This document shows positions 54,912 to 64,000 of a stretch of DNA of 64,000 nucleotides, piece by piece. Under the pieces are notes generated by a model. That model was given only the letters and a program-made list of their open reading frames with translations, did not search any database and was not told the DNA's origin. The number at the start of each line of letters is the position of its first letter. The stretch's first letter is position 1. Both the position numbers and the translations under genes were made by a program. The stretch comes from Helicobacter jaachi. Its GTDB lineage: Bacteria > Campylobacterota > Campylobacteria > Campylobacterales > Helicobacteraceae. The stretch covers positions 44,734 through 108,733 of the forward strand of contig NZ_JRPR02000006.1 in assembly GCF_000763135.2 (NCBI RefSeq), in the 5' to 3' direction.

Positions 54912-55490
54912 TTAATCCTTTAGTGTGTAGTAAGTTAGCGTGCTTTTGCCAAACTGACGCATTTTAAGCTTTGTATATGCTCCTATAATGTCGGGCATAT
55001 TATACTCGCTCCAATGTTCAAAAACAATAAAATACGCACTTTCTTGCAATTTTTCTATCATCACAAAAAGCCGCTCATAAATATCATTCATACCCTCCCT
55101 TGTGCAAAAAGGCGGGTCAAGGTATAAAATAATGTGTTGAGCTGCCCATTTTTGAAAGCTTTGTGTGAAAAAATCGGCATTGTAGGCAGAAAATTTTAAT
55201 GTAGGCACTCTTTTTTGTGCCAAAGCAAGATTCTGGGACAGAATATGATAGGCTTTTTTATTTATTTCATAAAATACTGCCTCTTTTGCCCCGCGTGAGA
55301 GGGCTTCAATGCCCATTGAGCCACAGCCGCCAAAGCCCTCGATAAACACACTATCTACAATGCTCGCTCCCATTGTGTTGAAAAATGATTCTCTTACAAT
55401 GGACTTTGTAGGACGCGTGCTTATTTGATTATCCCACATAAGCCGGAGATGCTTTAACATACCTGCGTGAATGTGAAACTTTGCGCTCAT
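54912..55490 (-). CDS. rsmD: 16S rRNA (guanine-966-N2) methyltransferase RsmD
   Basis: 192 residues: SAM-binding VFIEGFGGCGSMGIEALSRGAKEAVFYE, and the catalytic ILYLDPPFC (D-P-P-F) near residue 118, typical of base N-methyltransferases; the N-terminal RPTKSIVRESFFNTMG is characteristic of RsmD. It modifies one guanine of 16S rRNA. It is directly upstream of fliL (1-nt gap). Confidence 0.93.
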   Translation of the reverse strand: MSAKFHIHAGMLKHLRLMWDNQISTRPTKSIVRESFFNTMGASIVDSVFIEGFGGCGSMGIEALSRGAKEAVFYEINKKAYHILSQNLALAQKRVPTLKFSAYNADFFTQSFQKWAAQHIILYLDPPFCTREGMNDIYERLFVMIEKLQESAYFIVFEHWSEYNMPDIIGAYTKLKMRQFGKSTLTYYTLKD

Positions 55491-55578
55491 TTATTTTCCC
55501 AACCTATTTTTTTCACATTTATAGAATCTAGCCATACAAAATCTCGCCATTTTATCTTTAAGCATTTAAATCAAAGCC

Positions 55579-57555
55579 TCACATGCGGCGGATTTTAGCA
55601 ATCTCATCTCTTAAGCGCGCAGCCTCCTCAAATTCCAGAGCTTTAGCAGCCTTGTGCATTTTTGCACTTAACTCTTTAATAATATTTTCGCGCTCACTTT
55701 TTGGAATTTTGTGGCTGCCCTTTTCATAAAGCCTTGATAAGCCGCTAGATTCTATCTTTAGCTCTTGCTCAAGGCTTCTTTGCACAGATTTTGGCGTGAT
55801 GTGATGAATGCGGTTAAATTCCTCTTGCTTAGCGCGCCGATAATCAGTAATGTCAAAAGCGCGCTGCATAGAGTTGGTAATTTTTTTAGCATACAAAATC
55901 ACTTTTCCCTCAACATTACGCGCCGCGCGCCCCATGGTTTGTATGAGGCTTGTCTCACTTCTTAAAAAGCCCTCTTTATCCGCGTCCATAATGGCAATTA
56001 AGCTCACTTCTGGCAAATCTAGCCCCTCTCGCAAAAGATTAATACCAATAAGCACATCAAATTCCCCCAAACGCAAAGAGCGTATGAGATGATTGCGCTC
56101 AATGGCGTCAATATCACTATGCATATAGCGCACTTTAATGCCAAGCTCTGCATAATATTTGCTTAATTCCTCTGCCATTTTTTTAGTAAGCGTAGTAATT
56201 AGCACACGCTGATTTTTTTTAATCCTAGCCTTAATCTCATCATACAAATCAAGCACTTGCTTATCAGAATCTCGCACTTCATAAAGTGGGTCAAGCAATC
56301 CTGTAGGACGAATGATTTGCTCTGCTATGTGATTTTTGCTTAATTCTAGCTCTTTTTCTGCCGGTGTGGCGGAAACAAATAAAAAATGTGGGGCTTTTAC
56401 GATAAATTCATCAAAGCGCAAAGGACGATTATCAAGCGCGCTAGGCAGTCTAAAGCCATATTCTACAAGCACTTCTTTGCGGCTTCTATCGCCTGCATAC
56501 ATACCACCAAACTGCGGCAAGCTCACATGGCTTTCATCAACGATAATAAGATAAGGCTTGCCCTTTTGCTCAAAATAATCTAAAAGCGAATAAGGCGTCT
56601 CCCCAGCTGCCTTGCCTGTGAGGTGACGCGCGTAGTTTTCAATGCCTTTGCAAATCCCAGATTCTCTAATCATTTCTAAATCAAACTCTGTGCGCCCTTT
56701 GAGACGTTGATATTCAATGAGTTTTTGCTCTTTTTCAAACTCTGCTAAACGCTCTTCAAGTTCAGATTCTATGTTATGCAGGGCTGTTTTTAGCCGATTA
56801 GCACTTACAATAAATTGATTTGCAGCATAAAGCACAAAAGATTGCAAATTTGCCAAATGCGTGCGCTCTAGCGCGTCAAATGCACCAATACGCTCAATCT
56901 CATCGCCAAAAAATTCTATACGAATAAACTCGCTTTCATTATAAGCAGGAAATATATCAATCACTTCTCCATTGACACGAAAATTGCCGCGCTCAAAGAT
57001 ATTATCATTGCGCGTATAGCCCATATCGACAAGCTTAAGTAAAAGCGCTTTGTGATTATATGCCTGCCCTACTTCTAGCTTTTCTATCATGGTGAGATAT
57101 TCTTTAGGATTGCCAAGACCATAATTTGCCGATACACTTGCTACTACAATCACATCATCATACGCTAAAAGCGAAGTAGTCGCGCTTAGACGCAGACGCT
57201 CTAAATCCTCATTAATGCTCGAATCTTTTTCTATAAACAAATCTCTGCGTGGGATATAAGCCTCTGGCTGATAATAATCAAAGTGTGAAATGAAATACTC
57301 CACATGATTTTTAGGAAAAAATGCGCGAAACTCGCTATAAAGCTGCGCGGCTAGGGTTTTATTATGTGTCATAATGAGTGTGGGGATATTAAGCTTAGCA
57401 ATAATATTTGCCATAGTGTAGGTTTTGCCACTGCCTGTAACGCCAATAAGCGTGCTGTATTTTGCTCCTTGCGTGATGTATTGGGTGATTTTCTCAATAG
57501 CTTGGGGTTGGTCGCCTGCTGGTTGATATTGAGAATCTAGGATAAAATTTGACAT
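55579..57555 (-). CDS. uvrB: Excinuclease ABC subunit UvrB
   Basis: 658 residues of the damage-verifying helicase of nucleotide excision repair: Walker [17 protein letters not shown], beta-hairpin region [15 protein letters not shown], helicase motif [11 protein letters not shown], motif [20 protein letters not shown] and QTMGRAARN, then the C-terminal UVR motif ([23 protein letters not shown]) that binds UvrC. Ordinary in length and sequence. It is divergent from the small coiled-coil gene. Confidence 0.97.
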   Translation of the reverse strand: MSNFILDSQYQPAGDQPQAIEKITQYITQGAKYSTLIGVTGSGKTYTMANIIAKLNIPTLIMTHNKTLAAQLYSEFRAFFPKNHVEYFISHFDYYQPEAYIPRRDLFIEKDSSINEDLERLRLSATTSLLAYDDVIVVASVSANYGLGNPKEYLTMIEKLEVGQAYNHKALLLKLVDMGYTRNDNIFERGNFRVNGEVIDIFPAYNESEFIRIEFFGDEIERIGAFDALERTHLANLQSFVLYAANQFIVSANRLKTALHNIESELEERLAEFEKEQKLIEYQRLKGRTEFDLEMIRESGICKGIENYARHLTGKAAGETPYSLLDYFEQKGKPYLIIVDESHVSLPQFGGMYAGDRSRKEVLVEYGFRLPSALDNRPLRFDEFIVKAPHFLFVSATPAEKELELSKNHIAEQIIRPTGLLDPLYEVRDSDKQVLDLYDEIKARIKKNQRVLITTLTKKMAEELSKYYAELGIKVRYMHSDIDAIERNHLIRSLRLGEFDVLIGINLLREGLDLPEVSLIAIMDADKEGFLRSETSLIQTMGRAARNVEGKVILYAKKITNSMQRAFDITDYRRAKQEEFNRIHHITPKSVQRSLEQELKIESSGLSRLYEKGSHKIPKSERENIIKELSAKMHKAAKALEFEEAARLRDEIAKIRRM

Positions 57556-57634
57556 TTTTTAGCTCGCTCCTTGTAGATTGTGGCAGATTTTGTGTTAGAA
57601 TTATACTTTATTTTCGCAACCAAAGGATTGTAAG

Positions 57635-57856
57635 ATGAGTAGCGTTATGGATAAACTCTCCCAAAAAATTGAAGAAATGTTATTAAAAATCGCCACACAA
57701 AAAGAAGAAATAGAATCTCTCCACCTTGAAATCTCATCGCTCAAAGCACAAAATGAAGCCAAAGATAGCCAAATTTCTAATTTGTATGAGGAAATTGCTG
57801 CCAAAGATAGAGGTTTTGAAAATCTCTTTGCCAAAATTGATGAGGGCTTAAAATAA
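57635..57856 (+). CDS. Small coiled-coil protein (possibly ZapB-like)
   Basis: 73 residues, one long heptad-patterned helix (about residues 5-65: DKLSQKIEEMLLKIATQKEEIESLHLEISSLKAQNE and following) with no other domain. It overlaps the next small gene as TAATG. Size and coiled-coil content resemble ZapB-type cell-division proteins, but this is a guess from shape; the partner gene downstream adds weak support. Confidence 0.65.
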   Translation: MSSVMDKLSQKIEEMLLKIATQKEEIESLHLEISSLKAQNEAKDSQISNLYEEIAAKDRGFENLFAKIDEGLK

Positions 57857-58122
57857 TGCCCCAAGATAGCCTGCAAGACAATCTTGAAATCGCCCTAAAT
57901 GGCAAGCGCTACACGATTTCACTTGAGCCTTTGCATGCTGAAGTGAAAAACGAATTAAGGGCAGTATTTACTAAAGAAGTAGAGCCTATCACGCTTTTAA
58001 AGCTCTACATCACCAAAGCACAAGAATACGCCCTCATCTGCCAATCCCTTGAAAGGCTTTATGCAAGCCTTGAAAACATCGACACGCCTACTTCACATAT
58101 TCATATTCAAGCGATGAGCTAA
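57856..58122 (+). CDS. Small protein of unknown function (possibly ZapA-like)
   Basis: 88 residues. The start LEIALNGKRYTISLEPLHAEVKNELRAVF recalls the N-terminal strand of ZapA (I-x-G-x-x-Y), and a helix with LYITKAQEYALICQSLERLYASLENI follows. No membrane segment or catalytic motif. Overlaps the coiled-coil gene and is 16 nt before priA, so the three are one transcription unit. The ZapA link is a hypothesis only. Confidence 0.65.
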   Translation: MPQDSLQDNLEIALNGKRYTISLEPLHAEVKNELRAVFTKEVEPITLLKLYITKAQEYALICQSLERLYASLENIDTPTSHIHIQAMS

Positions 58123-58138
58123 AGGCGTATTTAAGGCG

Positions 58139-60025
58139 ATGTATTACTATCTCATCGCGCCACTTGGGCTAAAGTCCCCGCCGCTTACCTATGAATGCAA
58201 GCAGGCGTGTGAAAAAGATGAGATTTGTAGCATTAGCGTGCGTAATAAGCCCTATCTTGGCATTATTATTAAAAGCCTCAAAAAGCCTGCTTTCGACTGC
58301 AAGGTCGCGCAAAAAAGCCCATTTTATTTTTTAAAATTTCAAAAAATACTTGCCACATTTATCGCGCAATATTACTGTGCAACACTTGGTGAAAGCTATG
58401 GGCTTTTCACTCCAAAAGAAGGTGAGAATCTAAGCCCTAAGCCTTTGCAGCTTAAGCCACTAAAAGCCCTTAGCACAGAGCAGGAAGAAGCTTTTAGATT
58501 CTTAAAATCACAAAAAAATGCGCTCTTATTTGGCGATACGGGCAGTGGGAAAACAGAAATTTATATTCATCTCATCATACACGCGCTTGCTCAAGGCAAA
58601 AATGCGCTATTTCTTATGCCTGAAATCTCGCTCACTCCGCAGATAGAATCTCGCTTAAAAGCCGTCTTTGGCGATATGGTGGGCATTTGGCATAGTAAAA
58701 TTACCGCTCCCAAAAAAAGGCAGATTCTAAGCGCGCTTACTCAAGGCACTATACGCATAATCGCAGGGGCTAGGAGCGCGCTATTTTTGCCTATAGAGAA
58801 TCTAGGGTTAATCATTGTTGATGAAGAGCATGATGATGCGTATAAATCACAAAGCGCGCCCCGCTATCAAGCGCGCGATATAGCGCTCTACCTTAGCACA
58901 AAGCTTGATATTCAAGTGATTTTAGGTTCAGCCACGCCTTCGCTTACAAGCTACTATCACGCCACAAAAAAAGCAAACATGCATCGCTTGAGGGGACAAT
59001 ATTTTAACGCACAAAAACATATTATTTTTAGCCCAGAATCTAGCATATCTACAGAATCTAGCCCCCTTGATGAAGCCCTGCTAACACAGATTCAAAAAAC
59101 GCTTGCACAAAAACAGCAGGCTATTATTTTTCTGCCCACGCGCGCGCATTATAAAATGCTTGTATGCAGTGCTTGCGGCAATGGCGTAGAATGCGCATTC
59201 TGCTCTGTCAATATGTCCTTACATCTTGATAAAAACGCTCTCATTTGCCACTACTGCCATTGGAGCAAGCCCATTCCCACAGCCTGCCCACACTGCCATA
59301 ATCCCACACTGCATTCTTATCGCATAGGCACAGCGCAAGTAGCCAAAGCTCTGCAAGAAGCCCTTCCACAAGCAAAAATCGCCCTTTTTGATAGGGATAA
59401 TATCACCACGCATAAAAAACTCACGACCACGCTTGAAGCCTTTAATAATGGCGAAATTGATGTGCTTGTAGGCACGCAAATGCTAAGCAAAGGGCATGAT
59501 TATCATCGTGTAAATCTAGCTGTTGTGCTAGGCATTGATTATGTGCTAAAAAGTAGCGATTATCGCTGCAATGAGCGTGCGCTAAGCCTTTTGTATCAAA
59601 TTGCTGGACGCGCTGGGCGCAAATATGATGGATATGTGTATATTCAAAGCGCTAATGGTGCATTTTTGCAGCCATTTATGGGGGATTATGAGGATTTTTT
59701 GCGCGCAGAGCTAAATACGCGCCCGCATATTTATCCACCACATCAAAGGCTTGCTACGCTTACATTCGCGCATAAGATAGAATCTAAAGCCAAAGACGCG
59801 CTAGAAAAAGTCCATAAAATTCTTAAACATCACAACGCCAAAGAAGTGGAGATAGTGGGCGATAGCAAGGCTTTGCTTGAGCGGTTGCATGATAAATATC
59901 GCTTTGTGCTTTTACTGCGCTCACCCTCCACGCGCGCGCTTTTGGAGGCTATACATTTTGTATTATCAAAACTTAGCGCACGAGATATTTGTGAGATAGA
60001 CATTGACCCTTTGAGTATTTTATAG
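58139..60025 (+). CDS. priA: Primosomal helicase PriA
   Basis: 628 residues; PriA restarts stalled forks. Walker A FGDTGSGKTEIYIHLI, DEEH box IIVDEEHDDAYKSQSAPRYQARD, motif IV-VI GTQMLSKGHDYHRVNLAVVLGID and QIAGRAGRK, and the zinc-binding cysteines CSACGNGVECAFC and CHYCHWSKPIPTACPHC are all present. It is shorter than E. coli PriA (732), as usual in Campylobacterota. The loop FSPESSISTESSPL is motif-derived. Its stop TAG is the first three bases of a TAGATTCTATAA copy. Confidence 0.96.
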   Translation: MYYYLIAPLGLKSPPLTYECKQACEKDEICSISVRNKPYLGIIIKSLKKPAFDCKVAQKSPFYFLKFQKILATFIAQYYCATLGESYGLFTPKEGENLSPKPLQLKPLKALSTEQEEAFRFLKSQKNALLFGDTGSGKTEIYIHLIIHALAQGKNALFLMPEISLTPQIESRLKAVFGDMVGIWHSKITAPKKRQILSALTQGTIRIIAGARSALFLPIENLGLIIVDEEHDDAYKSQSAPRYQARDIALYLSTKLDIQVILGSATPSLTSYYHATKKANMHRLRGQYFNAQKHIIFSPESSISTESSPLDEALLTQIQKTLAQKQQAIIFLPTRAHYKMLVCSACGNGVECAFCSVNMSLHLDKNALICHYCHWSKPIPTACPHCHNPTLHSYRIGTAQVAKALQEALPQAKIALFDRDNITTHKKLTTTLEAFNNGEIDVLVGTQMLSKGHDYHRVNLAVVLGIDYVLKSSDYRCNERALSLLYQIAGRAGRKYDGYVYIQSANGAFLQPFMGDYEDFLRAELNTRPHIYPPHQRLATLTFAHKIESKAKDALEKVHKILKHHNAKEVEIVGDSKALLERLHDKYRFVLLLRSPSTRALLEAIHFVLSKLSARDICEIDIDPLSIL

Positions 60026-60047
60026 ATTCTATAAATTATAGAATCTA
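60023..60047. repeat. 25-bp inverted motif pair at the priA stop
   Basis: TAGATTCTATAA (60023-60034, starting with the priA stop codon), one A, then TTATAGAATCTA (60036-60047). The second arm is also the left boundary of element copy D. Confidence 0.8.
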
Positions 60048-60186
60048 GCCTTAAAAAACAAGTTGATAGATGCTTTAAGCAGCTATAACTTTATACTTTG
60101 AGGGCTCGCAGGGCAATTCATTTGCCCGAAAACAAGACCGCGCGGCTTTTTATAAAAAAGCAAGAGCGTGGGAATTATAGAATCTA
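60039..60186 (+). repeat. Dispersed structured element, copy D
   Basis: Bounded by TAGAATCTA at both ends, with AAGTTGATAG...CTATAACTT (inner TGCTT/AAGCA) and a distal hairpin with CCGCGC/GCGTGG arms around GCTTTTT...AAAAAGC. It lies between priA and the next plus-strand gene. Confidence 0.85.
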
Positions 60187-60252
60187 GCCCACATTAAGGC
60201 ACGCGCAAAAGAGCATTAGCTATAATGGCACAAATCCTATAAAGGAGCAGCG

Positions 60253-60720
60253 ATGAAAGTGGCTATTGATTGCGTATCACCTTTAGTGCAGAGCAGTTTG
60301 AATGCTTTTTTGAAACACTATCTTGCAAGCCAAGAAGAATGCGATTTTATTATCACCGATGATATGCAGAAAGTAAGCCAAAAGCCTCTGTGCTTTGTGG
60401 GCGATGATGAGTGCTGCCATATTCATAAGCCTTTTACACAAAAAAGCCTATTAAAGGATATACAAGCTTTTTATGAGCAGCATTTGGATAAGTTTGCCAC
60501 TCCGCATGAGTCTATTACTTTGCATGAGACTGCTACTTTAAATGAGCTTGCTACGCAAGATACAGAATCTAGCCTATCTGCGCTTAAAGCATTTGAGCCG
60601 CCTATGTCTGCGCCGCAATATCCACATGATGATTTAGAAGATAAAATCCAAGCCCTTTGCGAGCAGTCTGCCAAAGAGCTTGCCCATAAAATTATGACAC
60701 TGCTCAAACATCAATCTTAA
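60253..60720 (+). CDS. Unrecognised protein with low-complexity centre
   Basis: 155 residues, not recognised. N-terminal part (VAIDCVSPLVQSSLNAFLKHYLAS, FIITDD, LCFVGDDECCHIHKPFTQKSLLKDI) has the alternating strand/helix look of a small alpha/beta domain; a Thr/Glu/His-rich stretch with near-repeats (HESITLHETATLNELATQDTE) follows; the end is a helix. AAAGGAG is 6 nt before the ATG. Possibly a truncated response-regulator-like fold, but no phospho-acceptor pattern can be confirmed. Confidence 0.6.
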   Translation: MKVAIDCVSPLVQSSLNAFLKHYLASQEECDFIITDDMQKVSQKPLCFVGDDECCHIHKPFTQKSLLKDIQAFYEQHLDKFATPHESITLHETATLNELATQDTESSLSALKAFEPPMSAPQYPHDDLEDKIQALCEQSAKELAHKIMTLLKHQS

Positions 60721-60872
60721 AGACTAGATTCCTTACAGATATAGAATCTAGCACATAAAAACACGAGGTTTATGAGTTGTAAGCTTGAGTGATGAAAGTT
60801 GATAATAGTTGATAATCGCAGTAAGCCCCAATGTGCATAAACGCACAGCAGGGCGATAGAAGCATTTACAAA

Positions 60873-62951
60873 TTAAAATTTCTTTTTATTCACATCTTCT
60901 AAGATTTGCGCAGCGACACCATCTACAGAGCTGCTTATCTCTTTTGAGTGGTTGGCTATATCGACATTTTGTTGCGTTAGGCTCTCAAGCTGTGAAATTG
61001 CCTCATTGATTTGCCCAATGCCTGCCGCTTGCTCTTTAATAGATTCTGCCATATCATTAATAGACTGCACAAGCACATTTGTATTAGCCTCGATTTCCCC
61101 AAGGCTTTTTTGTGTGCGCTCTGCAAGCTTTCGCACCTCATCAGCAACAACGGCAAAGCCTCGCCCATGCTCACCCGCGCGCGCGGCTTCAATAGCGGCA
61201 TTTAAAGCTAGCAAGTTGGTTTGGTCTGCTATATCTCGAATAATGCCAATGACATTTTTAATATCTTCGCTTTGTTGGATAACCTCATTTGTCCTACCGC
61301 TCACGCTTTGCATAGAGCTTGTGATTTCCTCCACAGCAGTGGCAGTTTGCTCTAGATTTGATGCTTGCGTGTTGGTAGATTCTGTAAGTGTTTGCACAGC
61401 TTGCTCTAACTCTTTTGATTTGCTCTCCAAATCTTTAGCAAAACTCGCCGAAGTGTTAAGCATATTTCTTATCTCTTCGCCTAGCGTGTTTGTAACCACT
61501 TCCACCCTACCTTGAGCGTCTTTAACCTCTGTGGTAAAATCTAGCTTTGTGTAAGAGTTAAACACCCTCGCAATCTCATTAGTATCGCTTCCTATTTTGT
61601 GCTGCAAATCATCTAGCATTCTATTAAGCACTTCTTTGAGCTGCACTAGCTGCGGATTAGCAGGCATAGCGGTAATACGCGCAGTCAAGTCACCACTTTC
61701 AATAGCTTGAGCTGTTTGAGCTGATTGCTCAATAGCTTTAGTATCTTGCTCAAGGGCTTGGCGTGTTTTCTCAATATTATCATTGACCGCCTTTGCCATT
61801 GAGCCAATTTCATCTTTTGCTTTTGGGTGGACAAGCTTTGGCGGCGTGTTTGTCTCGTGATTAAGATATTTAAAGAACGCAAAAAGCACGCTTTGCACTG
61901 TGTGAAGACGCATGGTAATATTACTCCTAATCACCCACCATACGACAATGCACACAAGTAAAATAGCTACAATGCTACCAAAAATCATATAATTACGCAC
62001 CGATATAACAGGCGCAAAAATGCTCTCTTCTGGTGCAGTTACAATCACAGACCAATACACACCATCGACCACATCAAACATCGCTGTAGCAGTATAGCTT
62101 AGGTTGCCCTCTAGATTCTTATACTGCACAATAGTTTCTTGTCTTTTTTCAATGGCTTCTTTGAGAGCAAGCGCGGAGCTGTCCTTATTTGCCTCTGTGA
62201 GTGGCATACCAATAAACTCAGCTTTAGGGTGGCTAATAAGCACCGCATCTGAAGTTAATAAACCACGATAGTCATTCTCAAACACTTGCAGCCTCTTTGC
62301 GTTATTAACAATATCGCTCAATTCATCTACATCAAGCAAAATCCCAACCACACCAGCAACAGCACCTTTATTATCAAGTAAAGGCATATTAATACTAAGC
62401 ACCCTTGCTTCTGTGCCAGCTAGCTTTATCTTTCTAGGATTGCCCACAGACATTTTTCCTGTCTTTAGCGCTTCTTGCAAGCCTTTAAGCTCAAAAAGCG
62501 CGGGGTCTGGTTTCACAATCTGCACACCACCTTTAGCATTTGGCGTAGTATCATGACCAAGCATGAGGATATCATTGCCTAATTGATACTTGCTAGATTG
62601 CGCGTTTTTAATATACACATAGCCAAAAATACCTAGCGTGTTCTCATCAAGCATATCTGATAAGATATTCTCCGATAAAGAACTATATGAACTCACTTGC
62701 TCAAGGCGGATTAAATCTTGAATTTCAGTCGCAGATAAAGCCACCGATACGCGGGACTCCATCATGTAGCCTTGTATCAAGTTACTCACGCGCTTAGATG
62801 TGTTGAGTAGGATTTTCTTTGATTCTTCTGCGAGAACACCTGAAGTGTAAGAATTCACAAAAGAAATAAGCCCAATCAGGCACACAATAACTGCCGAAAT
62901 GACAAAAATCACAACTTTTGTCCCAATTTTAAGCGAAGAGAAATAATGCAT
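60873..62951 (-). CDS. Methyl-accepting chemotaxis protein (dCache type)
   Basis: 692 residues. First helix [21 protein letters not shown], a periplasmic double-Cache-like domain (about 35-310) with [19 protein letters not shown] and [11 protein letters not shown], a second helix near 317-340, a HAMP-like linker, then the signalling hairpin with its invariant tip EIRNMLN...[45 protein letters not shown] (about residues 560-640). The C-terminus EDVNKKKF has no CheR-binding pentapeptide. The ligand is unknown; dCache receptors often bind amino acids. AGGAGGAAAA precedes the ATG. Confidence 0.93.
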   Translation of the reverse strand: MHYFSSLKIGTKVVIFVISAVIVCLIGLISFVNSYTSGVLAEESKKILLNTSKRVSNLIQGYMMESRVSVALSATEIQDLIRLEQVSSYSSLSENILSDMLDENTLGIFGYVYIKNAQSSKYQLGNDILMLGHDTTPNAKGGVQIVKPDPALFELKGLQEALKTGKMSVGNPRKIKLAGTEARVLSINMPLLDNKGAVAGVVGILLDVDELSDIVNNAKRLQVFENDYRGLLTSDAVLISHPKAEFIGMPLTEANKDSSALALKEAIEKRQETIVQYKNLEGNLSYTATAMFDVVDGVYWSVIVTAPEESIFAPVISVRNYMIFGSIVAILLVCIVVWWVIRSNITMRLHTVQSVLFAFFKYLNHETNTPPKLVHPKAKDEIGSMAKAVNDNIEKTRQALEQDTKAIEQSAQTAQAIESGDLTARITAMPANPQLVQLKEVLNRMLDDLQHKIGSDTNEIARVFNSYTKLDFTTEVKDAQGRVEVVTNTLGEEIRNMLNTSASFAKDLESKSKELEQAVQTLTESTNTQASNLEQTATAVEEITSSMQSVSGRTNEVIQQSEDIKNVIGIIRDIADQTNLLALNAAIEAARAGEHGRGFAVVADEVRKLAERTQKSLGEIEANTNVLVQSINDMAESIKEQAAGIGQINEAISQLESLTQQNVDIANHSKEISSSVDGVAAQILEDVNKKKF

Positions 62952-63306
62952 AATTTTCCTCCTAGAAGAGATATTTTAGATGGAGCAAAGTGGCTGCTAG
63001 CCATTGCCTTAAGCTACCTTTGTGCCAAATTCCCAAAAATTAAGGTATTTTAAGGATACTTTAGACATCAAAAAACGAGTGGAATTCTATCACAATAAAT
63101 GTATAAAACGAATATAATGAAAATACAAAATTTTAAAAAATCAAAATAAAATCTATAAAAGTAACAATAATGCAAAGTAATTTTATATAATTTATCCATG
63201 CTTTACTTATAATTAAAGGAAATATTACTTAAAATTATCAAAATATAAATTTTATATAAAATTTGAGTATGGAAATCCTGCGGTGTTGTATGGTTACTTG
63301 TGAAAT
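62952..63306. other. AT-rich upstream region of the chemoreceptor gene
   Basis: About 350 bp, extremely AT-rich, without a supported gene. It contains a perfect 18-bp palindrome AAATTTTATATAAAATTT (63247-63264) and ends with a TAGATTCTATAA copy. The receptor promoter must lie at its left end, but no clear sigma-28 or sigma-54 sequence is seen. Confidence 0.5.
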
Positions 63307-64000
63307 ATGCTAGATTCTATAATTCCACATTGTGTCAAGTGGCTTTCTCAAATCGCCCAATACACGCGCGCACTATCCAAAAAATCAAAACCATTTTTGA
63401 GCAAAAGACACGCTTTTGGACACACAGACACACTTCACATCGTTGTTAAAAAACATAAGCCACCAGCCCGCGCACAAGCACGAGCCGCGCCATTAGAGCA
63501 GCCTGCGCACCAAACACACGCAAAGCCCAAAGTCGCAGCGCAAAGCCAAGCAAAGCCCAGCCTGCAAGCTAGCAGCTTAAAAGTGCAGAAATTCTACACT
63601 TTTTTTGCATTTTTTGCAAATTTCTCGCACGCACGCGCTACAGGTAATTTTACGCCAATCCACAGCTACAAAACCACACGCCCTGCATAAAATGCGCAAA
63701 AATCAAAACGCGCAAATTTTGCTAAAAGCACAGCCCTAAACGACACAATCAAAGCGCCAAGACAGCCTGCACTGCGCATACAAAAGCGCAAATAAATCCA
63801 TACGCAAATAAGCTAAAGCAAAGATATTTTTGCACTTTTGCACTGCAATTTTTTCTAGAAATTTTCGCCAAGCGTGCAATTTTGCCACAAAATCCCGCGC
63901 ATAAATCAATCTAGCAGCCATTTTCCTAAACCCCAAAGCAGCCACCAAAGCCGCTCCTCAAAAATGTGGCGGGGGATTGCGCATTCCCAAAATGTGGGCG
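63307..64000. other. Region without a convincing gene
   Basis: Open frames at 63307-63690 (+) and 63736-63948 (-) have low-complexity, basic translations with no recognised motif, and the first contains a terminator-like hairpin. Composition shifts to CA/GC-rich repeats (AGCACGAGCC, AAAGCCCA) at 63450-63560. I cannot support a gene here. Confidence 0.5.
63579..63607. terminator. Hairpin with T-run, likely bidirectional terminator
   Basis: AAAAGTG-C-AGA (63579-63589) pairs with TCT-A-CACTTTT (63593-63603), with one C-A mismatch in the stem, and Ts follow to 63606. The complementary strand also has an A/T-rich side, so it may terminate in both directions. Confidence 0.5.

Noticed and set aside
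63307..63690. 127-codon frame as a gene
   Set aside because: Low-complexity Ala/Gln/Lys/Pro translation, start formed by a motif copy, no ribosome site, and a terminator-like hairpin within it.
63736..63948. 70-codon minus-strand frame as a gene
   Set aside because: Non-ATG start, no recognised motif, composition like the surrounding non-coding DNA.

Overview
The window looks like chromosomal DNA of a Helicobacter species, probably of the enterohepatic type. It carries flhA, fliL, motAB, cheR, a receiver-less cheB and an MCP, a UbiD-family decarboxylase, a di-haem cytochrome c peroxidase, and Helicobacter/Campylobacter-type versions of housekeeping genes. It also carries de novo purine genes (purF, purN, purH, guaA) that H. 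pylori lacks. The DNA is AT-rich, genes are tightly packed with many ATGA, TAATG or GTGA overlaps, and no insertion sequence, prophage or CRISPR array is visible. Species cannot be fixed from the sequence alone.

Layout: 1-1.1 kb is the end of a chemotaxis operon (cheR-cheB). 1.2-8.3 kb holds a small membrane protein, an Eis-like acetyltransferase, tRNA-Asn and a surface/uptake block: a membrane glycosyltransferase-like gene, a TonB-dependent receptor and a PepSY-like partner. The first two of these contain an 11-G tract that puts them out of frame here. 8.3-16.3 kb holds purH, a 3'-5' exonuclease, hisH, trxB, dapB, purF and a radical SAM gene. 16.3-29.5 kb reads as one long minus-strand run: flhA, a DHH phosphoesterase, a small protein, purN, a cation antiporter, an NSS symporter, a YejA-like binding protein, a PglK/Wzk-like flippase and two ATPases. 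29.7-36.8 kb holds tRNA-Arg, guaA, msrB, a YbdD-like gene, mntP, a CapA-like protein and fused trpC-trpF. 36.8-47.8 kb holds an autotransporter, ccp, cstA, a cupin, pgi, gapA, tRNA-Arg and ppk. 48-63 kb holds an outer-membrane protein, ubiD, rplM-rpsI, an MBL hydrolase, motAB, acpS, fliL, rsmD, uvrB, two small genes, priA and an MCP. The last 1 kb has no convincing gene.

The most unusual features are these. (1) A near-palindromic motif, TAGATTCTATAA or its complement TTATAGAATCTA, is scattered through genes and spacers at tens of times the chance frequency. It supplies stop codons, peptide inserts and head-to-head hairpins. (2) A dispersed element of about 147 bp, bounded by this motif, occurs as four recognisable copies plus one degenerate copy. 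It has two hairpins whose stems change in a compensatory way between copies. (3) The YbdD/YjiX-family gene ends in Cys-UGA-UAG, and a hairpin resembling a bacterial SECIS follows at the expected distance. This suggests a C-terminal Cys-Sec pair in place of the usual Cys-Cys. (4) Two neighbouring cell-surface genes are each switched off by G11 and would be switched on by G10. (5) guaA carries in-frame extra segments, one containing a GC-rich inverted repeat.
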